DNA from: Novosphingobium sp.
GTDB lineage: Bacteria > Pseudomonadota > Alphaproteobacteria > Sphingomonadales > Sphingomonadaceae
Assembly: GCF_027531025.1 (NCBI RefSeq)
Contig: NZ_JAPZQX010000003.1
Span: 600,190 to 664,189 of the forward strand
Length of the DNA stretch: 64,000 bases
Reading direction: 5' to 3'
Of this stretch, positions 17,995 to 27,714 are shown one piece after another (the stretch's first letter is position 1; the number at the start of each line of letters is the position of its first letter). The translations under genes and the position numbers were made by a program. The notes under the pieces are model-generated. The model saw only the letters and a program-made list of their open reading frames with translations, searched no databases and was not told the origin of the DNA.

Positions 17995-18531
17995 TCAGGC
18001 CTTGCAGAGTGCCAGCTTGCCCACGCGCGCCTGGCCGCTGCGGGCACCAAGTCCGGCGGCAAGGCCGATCACTTCGGCGGTGCTCGACGGGGGCAGGGGG
18101 GACAGCAGCATGACCAGGCGGTCAACCGCGCTGCACCGGTCGGTCGGCATCTGCTGGGCTACCATGGTGCTGACCGCGCTTTCGACGAAGGGCTTCAGGC
18201 TTTCATCCGGCATGGCCTTGAACAGGCTCGCTGCCTGGGGATCAAGCCCGCCGCCTACTTTCAGGAAGGCCGCCTTGGCCTCGGGCCAGGCGCGATCGCG
18301 ACCGGCGGTATAGCGCTGGGCCAGGTTTTCGGACTGGCTCCGCAGAAAGGCATCCTGCGGCAAGACCGGCTGGCAGCGCTGCGCCACGCCCCGGATCAGG
18401 CCGGGCAGAGCAAAGGTCGATACGGCCGTGAATTCCTGCGCAGTGAGGCAGGGCGGTGTTTGCTGAGCAGCTGCCATGCCGGGGCTTAAGGCCGCGAGCA
18501 TCGTCAAGGTCAGGGTAAACTTGCGCATCAT
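17995..18531 (-). CDS. Exported hypothetical protein
   Basis: A 178-residue protein with a signal peptide (MMRKFTLTLTMLAALSPGMAAAQ, cleavage near residue 22; described in two pieces: charged MMRK, hydrophobic FTLTLTMLAALSPG). The mature part has four cysteines (near residues 28, 53, 133 and 176), suggesting disulfides in the periplasm, and is mostly helical. No known motif is recognised. AAGGA precedes the tandem ATG. It lies 9 bp after ispDF and 12 bp before pncC, so it is likely cotranscribed with them, but no function follows from that. Confidence 0.75.
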   Translation of the reverse strand: MMRKFTLTLTMLAALSPGMAAAQQTPPCLTAQEFTAVSTFALPGLIRGVAQRCQPVLPQDAFLRSQSENLAQRYTAGRDRAWPEAKAAFLKVGGGLDPQAASLFKAMPDESLKPFVESAVSTMVAQQMPTDRCSAVDRLVMLLSPLPPSSTAEVIGLAAGLGARSGQARVGKLALCKA

Positions 18532-18540
18532 CGGGATCCT

Positions 18541-19692
18541 TCAGTCACGCAGCAGCGTGGCGACGGCCTGGACGGCAATGCCTTCGCCGCGCCCGGTGAA
18601 GCCAAGCCGCTCGGTGGTGGTGGCCTTGACGCTCACAGCCTCAAGCCCCGTACCCATGATCTCTGCCAGGCGAGCCCGGATCGTGGCGCGATGCGGGCCG
18701 ATCTTCGGCGCTTCACAGATGATCGTCAGATCGACATTGCCGATGCGGTACCCAGCGCCGTTCGCCAGGTGGATGGCATGGGCGAGGAACCGGTCGGATG
18801 ACGCGCCCTTCCACTGCGGATCGCTGGGCGGGTAATGGCTGCCGATATCGCCATCGCCAATCGCCCCCAGGATTGCATCGACCAGGGCATGGATCGCGAC
18901 GTCAGCATCGCTGTGGCCGGAAAGACCATGGGTGTGCTCGATCTTCACGCCGCCAAGCCATAGCTCCTCGCCGACAGCAAGCCGGTGGACGTCATAACCG
19001 GTACCGATCCGGACCGGCGGAAGGTCAGCGGCGAAATCGCTCGCATAGGTCAGCTTGTGCAAAAGCTCGTCTCCTTCGACCAGCGCCACGGCCAATCCGG
19101 CAGCGCGGGCGACCTGGGCATCGTCTCCGGCATCCGCGGCACCTTGCCAGCCGCGATGGGCCGCAAGGATATCCGCAAAGCGAAAGGCCTGCGGGGTCTG
19201 CACCCGGCGCAAGGCTTCGCGCCGGGCGGGACTACCCATCAGGTTACCGTCGGCCTCAGTCAGGCTGTCCACCACTGGCAGCACCGGGATGGCTCCCGGC
19301 TGAACCGCCAGCGCCGCGACCAGGCGATCGATCACCTCGCGCGGCAGCACCGGGCGCGCGGCATCGTGGATCAGGACAATGCCGGGCGCTTCGCCAGCAA
19401 ACGCCTCCAGCCCGCGTCGCACCGATTCCTGGCGGGTCGCGCCGCCGGTCACGAGCCGGATGGTCGGAATGCCCGCAAGGCATTCAGCCGCGATCGCCTC
19501 CGCACCGTCCGGGATCATCACCACGATTGGCGCAATACCGGCCGCCGCAAGCGCCTCGGCTGAATGGCGCACCACCGGCTTGCCGCGCCAGCGGGCGAAC
19601 TGCTTGGGCAATGCTTGCCCAGCGCGCAAGCCTTGGCCGGCCGCAACAATCACGGCGGCAACGGAGGGTAGGGGAGGCGCTGAACTGGTCAT
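18541..19692 (-). CDS. ispDF: Bifunctional IspD/IspF (MEP cytidylyltransferase / MEcPP synthase)
   Basis: A 383-residue fusion catalysing two non-consecutive steps of the MEP isoprenoid pathway. The N-terminal domain (about 1-225) has the cytidylyltransferase start [14 protein letters not shown] and [11 protein letters not shown]. The C-terminal domain (about 228-383) has the metal ligands in GTGYDVHRL and [10 protein letters not shown], plus [15 protein letters not shown] at the end. Fused ispDF is common in alphaproteobacteria. The start ATG at 19692 was chosen because upstream sequence in the frame is antisense to dusB. Divergent from dusB with an 82-bp gap containing short inverted repeats. 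Confidence 0.96.
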   Translation of the reverse strand: MTSSAPPLPSVAAVIVAAGQGLRAGQALPKQFARWRGKPVVRHSAEALAAAGIAPIVVMIPDGAEAIAAECLAGIPTIRLVTGGATRQESVRRGLEAFAGEAPGIVLIHDAARPVLPREVIDRLVAALAVQPGAIPVLPVVDSLTEADGNLMGSPARREALRRVQTPQAFRFADILAAHRGWQGAADAGDDAQVARAAGLAVALVEGDELLHKLTYASDFAADLPPVRIGTGYDVHRLAVGEELWLGGVKIEHTHGLSGHSDADVAIHALVDAILGAIGDGDIGSHYPPSDPQWKGASSDRFLAHAIHLANGAGYRIGNVDLTIICEAPKIGPHRATIRARLAEIMGTGLEAVSVKATTTERLGFTGRGEGIAVQAVATLLRD

Positions 19693-19774
19693 GGTTGCAG
19701 CGCCGGTAAAGACTTGCCGTGTTTCCGGCAATTCCCTATGTGCTGCCCAAATTTTAGGCAGTACTGTAAAACCA

Positions 19775-20791
19775 ATGACCTCGCTTCCCCCGCCTCCGCC
19801 GGTCACCCCGGTCGATGTTGGTCCGATCCGCATCGAATGCCCGGTGATCCTAGCCCCGATGACCGGGGTTACCGACCTGCCGTTCCGCAAGCTCGTGCGC
19901 CGATATGGCTCTGGCCTCAACGTCACGGAAATGATCGCCAGCCCCGCCGCGATCCGCGAAACGCGGGTCTCGGTGCAGAAGGCGATGTGGGACCAGATCG
20001 AGGAGCCGGTTTCGATGCAGCTGGTCGGCTGCGATCCGGCACAGATGGGCGAGGCGGCCAAACTGGTCGAGGATCGCGGGGCCGCCGTGATCGACATCAA
20101 CATGGGCTGCCCGGTGCGCAAGGTGGTCAATGGCTATGCCGGGTCGGCCCTGATGCGCGAGGTGCCGCTGGCCACCAAACTGATCGAGGCGACGGTCAAG
20201 GCTGTGAAAGTGCCGGTAACGGTCAAGATGCGGATGGGCTGGTGCCACGATAGCCTCAATGCTCCCGAACTGGCCCGGATTGCCGAGGATATCGGCGCGA
20301 AAATGGTCACCGTCCACGGCCGTACCCGCAACCAGATGTACAAGGGCGAGGCGGACTGGGCCTTTGTCCGCCAGGTCAAGGAAGCCGTTTCGATCCCGGT
20401 GATCGTCAATGGCGACATCTGCGGGATCGAGGATGCGGCAAAAGCGCTGAAACTGTCTGGCGCGGATGGCGTCATGATCGGGCGCGGGGCCTATGGCAAA
20501 CCCTGGCTGCTAGGCCAGGTGATGCATTGGTGGCAACACGGTATCGCCGTGCCCGACCCTTCGATCGATGAACAATTGTCCGTAATTATAGAGCATTACG
20601 AGGATATGCTCAGCCATTACGGCAAGGACACCGGGGTCAAGATGGCCCGCAAGCACCTCGGTTGGTACACCAAGGGCCTGCATGGTTCGGCCGAGTTCCG
20701 CAATCGCATCAACTTCGTGGACGATGCCGACAAGGTCATGCGCAGCCTGCGCGAGTTCTATGCCCCGTTCCTGTCGCGGCTGGCGGCCTGA
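19775..20791 (+). CDS. dusB: tRNA-dihydrouridine synthase B (NifR3)
   Basis: A 338-residue FMN enzyme reducing uridine to dihydrouridine in the tRNA D-loop. [12 protein letters not shown] is the N-terminal FMN-barrel signature, and the catalytic cysteine is C112 in [35 protein letters not shown] and [11 protein letters not shown] complete the flavin site. The ATG at 19775 lies near the ispDF divergence. It is followed 5 bp later by ntrB, the classic nifR3-ntrB-ntrC order of alphaproteobacteria, so nitrogen regulation and tRNA modification share a transcript. Confidence 0.96.
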   Translation: MTSLPPPPPVTPVDVGPIRIECPVILAPMTGVTDLPFRKLVRRYGSGLNVTEMIASPAAIRETRVSVQKAMWDQIEEPVSMQLVGCDPAQMGEAAKLVEDRGAAVIDINMGCPVRKVVNGYAGSALMREVPLATKLIEATVKAVKVPVTVKMRMGWCHDSLNAPELARIAEDIGAKMVTVHGRTRNQMYKGEADWAFVRQVKEAVSIPVIVNGDICGIEDAAKALKLSGADGVMIGRGAYGKPWLLGQVMHWWQHGIAVPDPSIDEQLSVIIEHYEDMLSHYGKDTGVKMARKHLGWYTKGLHGSAEFRNRINFVDDADKVMRSLREFYAPFLSRLAA

Positions 20792-20796
20792 CGTCA

Positions 20797-21876
20797 GTGG
20801 CTGATCCGGCGCGCCAGCTTGCCAGCCTGCCACTGGCTTTGCTGCTGCTGGCCCCCGGGCAGCGCATTGCCAGCGCCAATCCGGCAGCCGAGCAACTGCT
20901 CGGCCAGAGCAGCCGTCGCCTGATCGACCGCCCCGTCAGCGACGTCATCCGCTTTGAAGAGCCGCGCCTTGGCGAACGGATGACCGCTAGCGACGCCCAG
21001 ATTTCGGCGCGCGCTACTCCGGTAATGGTGACGGGGCAGGGGCTGCGCCGTCTTGACGTCACGGTCGCGCCGCTGGTCGATCAGCCTGGCTGGCAGGTCA
21101 TGACGCTGCATGACGCGATGAGCGCCGAGGCCCTGCGCGGTGACGATAACGATGACAGTGTCCCACGCGCACCCGAGATCCTGGCGCACGAGATCAAGAA
21201 CCCCCTGGCCGGGATCAAGGGCGCGGCCCAGCTGCTGGCTCGCAAGCTGTCGGGCAGCGAACGCGCGCTTACCGGGCTGATTGCCGAAGAGGTCGACCGG
21301 ATCGCCAGCCTGATCGACCAGATGCAATCGCTGTCGAGCCGGACCCCACCAAAGCTTGAGTCCTGCAATCTGCACGAAGCGATCCGGCGCGCACGCGCGG
21401 TTATCGAAGCGGGCGGCAAGGCACCACCGATCGCGGAGGAGTTCGATCCGTCGCTCCCCCCGGTCCTCGCCAATGCCGATGCGCTGGTCCAGGTGCTCAT
21501 CAACCTGCTGTCCAACGCCGCCGAAGCCAGCGCGGAGGTTGCTGCCCCCCGGATTACCGTGCGGACGCGTTTTGCCAGCGGGCTGCAACTGCACCGGACA
21601 GTCGCCGGGCAACCCGTGCGCCTGCCGATCGAGCTGCGGGTGAGCGATAATGGCCCCGGCGTGGAACGAACAGTTCGCGACCACCTGTTCGAGCCCTTCG
21701 TGACCACCAAGAAGAGCGGGCAGGGACTGGGACTCGCCCTCGTCCGCCGGATGGTCCGCGACATGAACGGGCGGATCACGCACGATCGTGAGGAAGCAGC
21801 AGGCCTGACCCATTTCCGGGTTCACCTGGCCATGGCAGACCAGGCCACGCCACGCACCGGAGGAGCCGCATCATGA
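20797..21876 (+). CDS. ntrB: Nitrogen regulation sensor kinase NtrB
   Basis: A 359-residue cytoplasmic histidine kinase/phosphatase that controls NtrC according to nitrogen status through PII. It has an N-terminal PAS region (residues about 10-105; NPAAEQLLGQSS), an H-box EILAHEIKNPLAGIKGA with phosphorylated H131, and an ATPase domain with NLLSNAAEAS, VSDNGPGV and GQGLGLALVRRM. No membrane segment is present. The start is GTG at 20797 (VADPARQLAS), 5 bp after dusB. It overlaps ntrC by 4 bp. Confidence 0.94.
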   Translation: MADPARQLASLPLALLLLAPGQRIASANPAAEQLLGQSSRRLIDRPVSDVIRFEEPRLGERMTASDAQISARATPVMVTGQGLRRLDVTVAPLVDQPGWQVMTLHDAMSAEALRGDDNDDSVPRAPEILAHEIKNPLAGIKGAAQLLARKLSGSERALTGLIAEEVDRIASLIDQMQSLSSRTPPKLESCNLHEAIRRARAVIEAGGKAPPIAEEFDPSLPPVLANADALVQVLINLLSNAAEASAEVAAPRITVRTRFASGLQLHRTVAGQPVRLPIELRVSDNGPGVERTVRDHLFEPFVTTKKSGQGLGLALVRRMVRDMNGRITHDREEAAGLTHFRVHLAMADQATPRTGGAAS

Positions 21877-23276
21877 GCGTCTTGCTGGTCGAGGACGATC
21901 CCTCGATCGCCATCGTGATCACCGCTGCGCTTGAAGCCGAAGGCTTCGATGTCGTCCATTGCGTCTCGATTGCCGAACGTGACCGGCAGCTTGCCGAGCG
22001 CCGGTTCTCGGCGCTGGTCACCGATGTGATCCTGACCGACGGCGATGGCATTGCGACGATTGACCGGGTCCGCGCAGCCGATCCCGAACTGCCAATCATC
22101 ATCCTCTCGGCGCAGAACACGCTCGATACGGCCGTACGGGCCACCGATACCGGCGCATTTGAATATTTCCCCAAGCCGTTCGACATCGACGAACTCGCGC
22201 GCACGGTGCGGCAGGCCGTCGGCAATGCCGGCTCACGACTGGGGGAGGAGGGCGAGGCTGCTCCGGCCGGCTTGCCACTGGTCGGGCGCTCCGCTCCGAT
22301 GCAGGCGGTCTACCGCATGATCACGCGCGTGCTGCGCAACGATCTGACCGTGCTGGTGCTGGGCGAAAGTGGCACGGGCAAGGAATTGGTCGCCGAAGCG
22401 ATCCACCAGCTTGGCCATCGCAAGGCGGGTCCATTTGTGGCGGTAAACACCGCCGCGATCCCGGCCGAACTGATCGAAAGCGAACTGTTCGGTCACGAAA
22501 AGGGCGCGTTTACCGGCGCCGTTGCCCGCCACATCGGCAAGTTCGAACAGGCCAATGGTGGCACGCTGTTCCTCGACGAAATCGGTGACATGCCGATGCA
22601 GGCCCAGACTCGTCTGCTCCGCGCACTGCAATCCGGATCGATCCGCCGGGTTGGCGGACGCGAGGAAATCAAGGTCGATGTTCGGATCATCGCGGCGACG
22701 AACCGCGACCTCGAACCGATGATCGCTGCCGGCAATTTCCGCGAAGACCTCTATTACCGGCTCAACGTGGTTCCAATCGTACTCCCGCCGCTGCGCGAGC
22801 GGGCCGATGACATTCCCGCGCTGGCCCGCCATTTCCTCTCGCTGGCGGCTCAGGAGGGCTTGCCGCGGCGGCGGTTGTCCGATGCGGCGGCCGCACTGCT
22901 GGCCCGCCAACCCTGGCGCGGTAACGTGCGGGAACTGCGCAACTTCATCTATCGCCTGGCCTTGCTGGCGCGTGAGGACACCATCGATGGCGATGCGCTC
23001 GCCGCTCTGCTCGAAGCAAACCTGCGCCGCGATGAGGCGGCCGGGGAAGGGGGGCTGGACCTCGCCGTGCTTGCCTGGCTGGCAAGCGAACGCCCGGCAC
23101 CAGGCACGGTCTACGACACGGCGCTCGCTGCATTCGAACGACCACTGTTTGAAGCCGTCTTGCGCGATACCGGCGGAAACCAGCTGCGCGCCGCCCAGGT
23201 CCTGGGGATCAATCGCAATACGCTTCGCAAGCGACTGAGCGAGCTTGGAATAAGCCCGGTTGAGCTGGCGCGCTGA
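21873..23276 (+). CDS. ntrC: Nitrogen response regulator NtrC, sigma-54 activator
   Basis: A 467-residue response regulator that activates sigma-54 promoters of nitrogen assimilation genes. The receiver domain has acidic D8-D9 and phospho-acceptor D51 (LVTDVIL). The AAA+ domain has Walker A GESGTGKE (164-171), sigma-54 contact loop GAFTGA (211-216) and the GGTLFLDEIGD Walker B region. The C-terminal Fis-type helix-turn-helix (NQLRAAQVLGINRNTLRKRL) binds DNA. All activating elements are intact, in contrast to the ntrX product 3 kb downstream. Confidence 0.96.
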   Translation: MSVLLVEDDPSIAIVITAALEAEGFDVVHCVSIAERDRQLAERRFSALVTDVILTDGDGIATIDRVRAADPELPIIILSAQNTLDTAVRATDTGAFEYFPKPFDIDELARTVRQAVGNAGSRLGEEGEAAPAGLPLVGRSAPMQAVYRMITRVLRNDLTVLVLGESGTGKELVAEAIHQLGHRKAGPFVAVNTAAIPAELIESELFGHEKGAFTGAVARHIGKFEQANGGTLFLDEIGDMPMQAQTRLLRALQSGSIRRVGGREEIKVDVRIIAATNRDLEPMIAAGNFREDLYYRLNVVPIVLPPLRERADDIPALARHFLSLAAQEGLPRRRLSDAAAALLARQPWRGNVRELRNFIYRLALLAREDTIDGDALAALLEANLRRDEAAGEGGLDLAVLAWLASERPAPGTVYDTALAAFERPLFEAVLRDTGGNQLRAAQVLGINRNTLRKRLSELGISPVELAR

Positions 23277-23333
23277 CCATTCGTCGGTCAGCCCCTTGCT
23301 TTTCTGCAACAGGGGTGTTGTAACCGCGCAACG

Positions 23334-25559
23334 ATGAAGCCTGCCGCCTCTCCTCTGCGCAGCAATGGCTGGCCCCGCTGGTGGCGGCGGATCCAGTTGG
23401 CAGCGCGGCGGGCCAACTTCTTCGCAATCATGGAAATCAGCTCGGTTCTGGCCTTCCTGGTGATGACCGCGATCAGCTGGTACGTGATCTCGGCGCGAAC
23501 CCGGGCCGATGCGCTGCTGCCGACCGATCTGACCGCAACCCTGCTCGTCGGCACCCTGATCCCGGCACTGGGCATCCTGGTCCTGCTGGGGCGACGGCTG
23601 GCCTTGCAACGGGCGCGCGAAGTGGCGGGGGGCACCGGACAACTGCATGTCCGGCTGGTGTTCCTGTTCTCGCTCATTTCAGCCGTGCCGACCCTGCTGG
23701 TCGCGATCTTCGCCTCGTTCCTGTTCCAGTCCGCGGTCGAATTCTGGTTCTCCGACAAGTCGCGCGGGCTGCTCGAAAACTCCAACAAGCTGGCGCTCGG
23801 CTTTTACGAGCAGACCGAAAACGACATGAAGTACTCGTCGCTGGCCATGGCGGCGGACCTCAGGGACTTTCTGATCCAGCGCGATCCAAACAGCGACGAG
23901 TTTCTCGAATACTACGAGTTTCAGGTTACCAACCGAGACATCAACGACTCGATCATCCTCAAGAAAGTGGCTGACGGCTCCCTGCAGCCGGCAGCCTATT
24001 TCCCGGGCGCAAACCCGCTCTCGAAGCAGGCGTCTGCCACGATTGCGCGCCAGCTGGATCAGGGTGCGGACATCGTGGTCGATACCAAGCCCGACAAGAT
24101 CGAGGCGCTTACCCCAGTCGATCGGCGCCTTGGACTTTACCTCTACACCGCACGCATGAACGACCTGCTGAGCCTCGCCCAAGGGCAGCGCGCGCAAAGC
24201 ATTGTTCGCGACTATGCGGAACTGACCGAGCGCACCCGCAACCTGCAGCTGCAGTCGAACGTCGCCCTGTTTGTCGCCTCACTGGCCCTTGTCGGACTGT
24301 CGGTCTGGTTCGCCTTGCGCTTTGCCGATCGTCAGGTGAAGCCGCTCTATGACCTGGTCGACGCTGCGCGGGCGGTGGGGGCGGGCAATTTCTCGATGCG
24401 GGTGGAGGGACGGACCGGCGCGGACGAAATCGGACTGCTCAACCGTGCCTTCAACCGCATGACCCAGCAACTGGAGCAGCAGACGCAGGCACTGGTCGGA
24501 GCCAACCAGCAGCTCGACGAACGCCGCGCCTTCATCGAAGCCGTGCTCGAATCGGTTACGGCCGGGGTCGTATCGACAGGCAGGAACGGAGAAATCCGCC
24601 TGATGAACGGGGCCGCGCAGAAGCTGCTGCTTGAACCGGCCAGCACGGTGCCAATCGGTGAACCGCTGAGCCAACTGGTTCCGCAGTTCGCGACCCTGCT
24701 GGAAAGCGGGCGCGATCAGGGCATTGTGCAATATGCCCGCGGCAACGACCTGCTGACGCTGGCCGTGAAGGTCAGTGCCAGCCCAACCGGTCAGGTGGTC
24801 ACATTCGAGGACATCACCCGCCAGCTCCTCGACCAGCGACAGGCGGCCTGGTCCGACGTGGCCCGGCGGATCGCGCATGAAATCAAGAATCCGCTGACGC
24901 CGATCCAGCTCGCGACCGAGCGGCTGAAGCGCCGTTATCGCAAGCAGGTGACCGCCGATACCGAGTTGTTCGACGAGCTGACCAGCACGATCATCCGCCA
25001 GGTTGGTGACCTGCGGAAGATGGTGGACGAATTCTCATCGTTCGCGCGCCTGCCCAAGCCAGTATTCCGTAGCGAGGATCCGGTCGATCTCGCTCGTCAG
25101 GCGCTGTTCCTGCAGGAAGTTGCCCGCCCAGAGATCAACTTCAACTTCGCCGCCGATCCCGGGATCGAATTGATCGCCTGCGATCGGCATCAGTTCGGTC
25201 AGGCCATGACAAATGTTCTCAAGAATGCCACTGAAGCAATTGAGGCAAGACAGAAAATATCCGAAGCCGATTATCGCGGACGCATTGACGTCGTCCTGCG
25301 CCTGCGCGGAGATGATCTGATCGTGACCATTGCCGATAACGGGATCGGCCTGCCGCAGGATCGCGAGCGAATTATCGAACCCTACGTGACCACCCGCGAC
25401 AAGGGGACCGGCCTGGGCCTGGCGATCGTCAACAAGATCGTCGAGGAACACGGCGGCGAGATGAGTTTTGCGCCCGGAGAAGTCGAGGGCACGATTGTGA
25501 CAATGCGCTTCGCGCGTGACCCGTTAGCCGGCGCCCGTGCGCCGGATGCGGTAGCATAG
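23334..25559 (+). CDS. ntrY: Membrane nitrogen/redox sensor kinase NtrY
   Basis: A 741-residue inner-membrane histidine kinase, partner of NtrX. Three hydrophobic helices lie at about residues 35-55, 66-88 and 105-127. A periplasmic-like segment follows, then another helix (VALFVASLALVGLSVWF, about 305-322), a HAMP linker (FADRQVKPLYDLVDAARAVG), a PAS domain and the kinase core. The H-box is RRIAHEIKNPLTPIQLATER with H near residue 517; the ATPase boxes are NVLKNATEAIE, IADNGIGLP and GTGLGLAIV. The ATG lies 57 bp after ntrC. Known NtrYX functions include nitrate, redox and envelope control; the signal here is unknown. Confidence 0.94.
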   Translation: MKPAASPLRSNGWPRWWRRIQLAARRANFFAIMEISSVLAFLVMTAISWYVISARTRADALLPTDLTATLLVGTLIPALGILVLLGRRLALQRAREVAGGTGQLHVRLVFLFSLISAVPTLLVAIFASFLFQSAVEFWFSDKSRGLLENSNKLALGFYEQTENDMKYSSLAMAADLRDFLIQRDPNSDEFLEYYEFQVTNRDINDSIILKKVADGSLQPAAYFPGANPLSKQASATIARQLDQGADIVVDTKPDKIEALTPVDRRLGLYLYTARMNDLLSLAQGQRAQSIVRDYAELTERTRNLQLQSNVALFVASLALVGLSVWFALRFADRQVKPLYDLVDAARAVGAGNFSMRVEGRTGADEIGLLNRAFNRMTQQLEQQTQALVGANQQLDERRAFIEAVLESVTAGVVSTGRNGEIRLMNGAAQKLLLEPASTVPIGEPLSQLVPQFATLLESGRDQGIVQYARGNDLLTLAVKVSASPTGQVVTFEDITRQLLDQRQAAWSDVARRIAHEIKNPLTPIQLATERLKRRYRKQVTADTELFDELTSTIIRQVGDLRKMVDEFSSFARLPKPVFRSEDPVDLARQALFLQEVARPEINFNFAADPGIELIACDRHQFGQAMTNVLKNATEAIEARQKISEADYRGRIDVVLRLRGDDLIVTIADNGIGLPQDRERIIEPYVTTRDKGTGLGLAIVNKIVEEHGGEMSFAPGEVEGTIVTMRFARDPLAGARAPDAVA

Positions 25560-25579
25560 GTACAGGACGGATTTATCAG

Positions 25580-26983
25580 ATGGCACTCGATATCCTGATC
25601 GTCGACGATGAACGCGATATCCGCGAACTCGTGGCCGGCGTGCTCAGCGATGAAGGCTATGATTGTCGAATGGCCGGGGACAGCACTACGGCCCTGGACA
25701 TGATCGACCAGCGGCGGCCGAGCCTGGTCCTGCTCGATGTCTGGCTCCATGGCAGCCCCATGGACGGGCTCGAAGTGCTCGACGCGATCAAGACCCGGGA
25801 ACCGGAACTGCCGGTGATCATTTTCTCGGGTCACGGCAACATCGATACCGCCGTCTCCGCGATCGGGCGCGGGGCCATGGATTTCATCGAGAAGCCATTC
25901 GAGGCCGAGCGCCTGCTGTTGCTGGTAGCCCGCGCCACCGAGACCGAGCGCCTGCGCCGCGAGAATGCCCGGCTGCGCGAAGGCTTTGTCACCGCCGATG
26001 AGTTCACTGGCAATTCCAGCGCGATCAACCAGGTGCGCGCGACATTGAAGCGGGTCGCCAATACCGGCAGTCGGCTGCTGATCTCCGGACCTGCCGGGGC
26101 AGGCAAGGAAGTTGCTGCGCGACTGCTGCATTCGTGGAGCCCTCGCGCGGGTCACGCTTTCGTTACTGTGAACTCCGCCAGGATCACCCCGGAACGGTTC
26201 GAACAGGAACTGTTTGGCGAGGAATCGGGCGGCAAGCTGGTGCGGGCTGGCCTGCTCGAAATGGCCGATGGTGGGACGCTTTACCTCGATGAGGTGGCAG
26301 ACATGCCGCTTTCCACCCAGGCCCGGATCCTGCGCGTTCTGACCGAGCAGAGCTTCGTCAGGGTTGGCGGGCATCGTCAGATCAGGGTCGACGTGCGGGT
26401 GGTTTCCTCGACCGCGCGGGACCTCGAGCGAGAGATCGCCGAAAGGCGTTTCCGCGAGGACCTGTTTTATCGGCTGAATGTCGTGCCGGTAACAATCCCG
26501 TCGCTGGCGGAGCGGCGCGAGGACATTCCCGCGCTGGTCGATCACTTCTTCGCCCGCTTCGCCGCCGACCAGGGCGTGGCGCCGCCCGAAGTGGCGATGG
26601 AGGCGCTGGCCGCGCTGCAAAGCTACGAATGGCCCGGCAACGTGCGCCAGTTGCGCAACCTGGTCGAACGGACAATCATCCTGACCCCGCGCGAACGGCT
26701 GGCAAGGATCGAGGCGGACATGCTTCCATCCGAACTGCTGAACGGCCGAATTTCTGGCGAATCCGGCCTGAGTGCGCTGATGGGTGTGCCGCTGCGCGAA
26801 GCGCGGGAGAACTTCGAACGCGAATACTTGCGGGTTCAGATCAGGCGCTTTTCAGGGAATATCTCGCGAACGGCAGCCTTTATCGGGATGGAACGCTCTG
26901 CCCTGCATCGCAAGCTCAAGCTGTTGGGCATGGTCGATCGCCGCGAAGATGAGGACGAAGAGGAAGGTGCCGGCCTCAACTGA
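25580..26983 (+). CDS. ntrX: Response regulator NtrX with AAA+ domain lacking the GAFTGA loop
   Basis: A 467-residue partner of NtrY. The receiver domain contains D8-D9-D10 and phospho-acceptor D53 (LVLLDVW). The AAA+ domain has a modified Walker A, GPAGAGKE (170-177), and Walker B TLYLDEVADM. Where NtrC has GAFTGA, this protein has FGEESGGKLVRAG (212-224), so the sigma-54 contact loop is missing and the segment is shortened. The C-terminal Fis-type DNA-binding domain (NISRTAAFIGMERSALHRKL) is intact and is followed by an acidic tail. It probably regulates by DNA binding without classic sigma-54 activation. Starts 20 bp after ntrY. Confidence 0.94.
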   Translation: MALDILIVDDERDIRELVAGVLSDEGYDCRMAGDSTTALDMIDQRRPSLVLLDVWLHGSPMDGLEVLDAIKTREPELPVIIFSGHGNIDTAVSAIGRGAMDFIEKPFEAERLLLLVARATETERLRRENARLREGFVTADEFTGNSSAINQVRATLKRVANTGSRLLISGPAGAGKEVAARLLHSWSPRAGHAFVTVNSARITPERFEQELFGEESGGKLVRAGLLEMADGGTLYLDEVADMPLSTQARILRVLTEQSFVRVGGHRQIRVDVRVVSSTARDLEREIAERRFREDLFYRLNVVPVTIPSLAERREDIPALVDHFFARFAADQGVAPPEVAMEALAALQSYEWPGNVRQLRNLVERTIILTPRERLARIEADMLPSELLNGRISGESGLSALMGVPLREARENFEREYLRVQIRRFSGNISRTAAFIGMERSALHRKLKLLGMVDRREDEDEEEGAGLN

Positions 26984-27047
26984 GCAACCCCAAAAATTGT
27001 GCATTGCGGCAGGAGGCTGGTCAGGATAGCTTGCCGGTAATGAAAGC

Positions 27048-27085
27048 GGCTGCCTCGGCAGCCAGAATGCGGACCGCAATTGCGG
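27048..27085. repeat. Hairpin and palindrome in the hfq leader
   Basis: GGCTGC-CTCG-GCAGCC (27048-27063) forms a 6-bp hairpin and CCGCAATTGCGG (27074-27085) is a perfect 12-bp palindrome. Both lie in the 126-bp ntrX-hfq gap, ahead of the GAAGGAG ribosome binding site of hfq. They could shape the hfq leader RNA (Hfq controls its own translation in E. coli) or bind a regulator. No function can be assigned from sequence alone. Confidence 0.4.
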
Positions 27086-27109
27086 CCGCCAAGAACGAAG
27101 GAGCCAGTA

Positions 27110-27688
27110 ATGACCTCTCGCACGCTGAGCGCACGTCCGCGTCCTGCAAAGGCCGAAAGCCCGGTCGAAGAAGCCCCGATTGCTGCTGCCGCTGCCGCCG
27201 GGAAGGGGCAGAACCTCCAGGATCAGTTCCTCAACCTTCTGCGTAAGAACAAGGTCCCGGTCACCATGTTCCTGGTGAAGGGCGTCAAGCTGCAGGGCAT
27301 TGTCACCTGGTTCGACAATTTCTCGATCCTGCTGCGCCGCGATGGGCAATCGCAACTCGTCTACAAGCATGCTGTGTCGACGATCATGCCCAGCCAGCCG
27401 GTCGACGCGCGCCAGTTCGGCAGCGCGGGCGAGGGCGGCAAGAAGGCGCGCCTGCTGCAGGACGTGTTCCTTTCCAGCCTGCGCAAGGAAGCTGTCCAGG
27501 TCACCATGTTCCTGGTCAACGGCGTGATGCTGCAGGGGCGCGTTGCGGCCTATGACCTGTTCTGCATGCTCCTTGAGCGCGAAGGCTATGTCCAATTGGC
27601 CTACAAGCACGCGGTTTCGACGATCCAGCCCGTCACCCCGGTCGATCTGACCGGCGAGTGGGATGGCGACGAGGATGAACCCGCCTGA
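27110..27688 (+). CDS. hfq: RNA chaperone Hfq with two tandem Sm domains
   Basis: A 192-residue Hfq, about twice the usual length because it carries two Sm domains: Sm1 at about 35-94 and Sm2 at about 114-173. The YKHA signature appears twice, at 85-88 and 165-168, exactly 80 residues apart. Both copies keep the Sm1 and Sm2 motif patterns ([13 protein letters not shown] and [13 protein letters not shown]). The first keeps the distal lysine of NGxKLQG but has K for N; the second has N but M for K. A basic and Ala-rich N-terminus (1-30) and an acidic tail flank them. GAAGGAG precedes ATG 27110. Three chains would complete a six-Sm ring. hflX follows, as is usual. Confidence 0.95.
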   Translation: MTSRTLSARPRPAKAESPVEEAPIAAAAAAGKGQNLQDQFLNLLRKNKVPVTMFLVKGVKLQGIVTWFDNFSILLRRDGQSQLVYKHAVSTIMPSQPVDARQFGSAGEGGKKARLLQDVFLSSLRKEAVQVTMFLVNGVMLQGRVAAYDLFCMLLEREGYVQLAYKHAVSTIQPVTPVDLTGEWDGDEDEPA

Positions 27689-27714
27689 GCTTCCTGGATG
27701 ACAATCGCGAGGAC

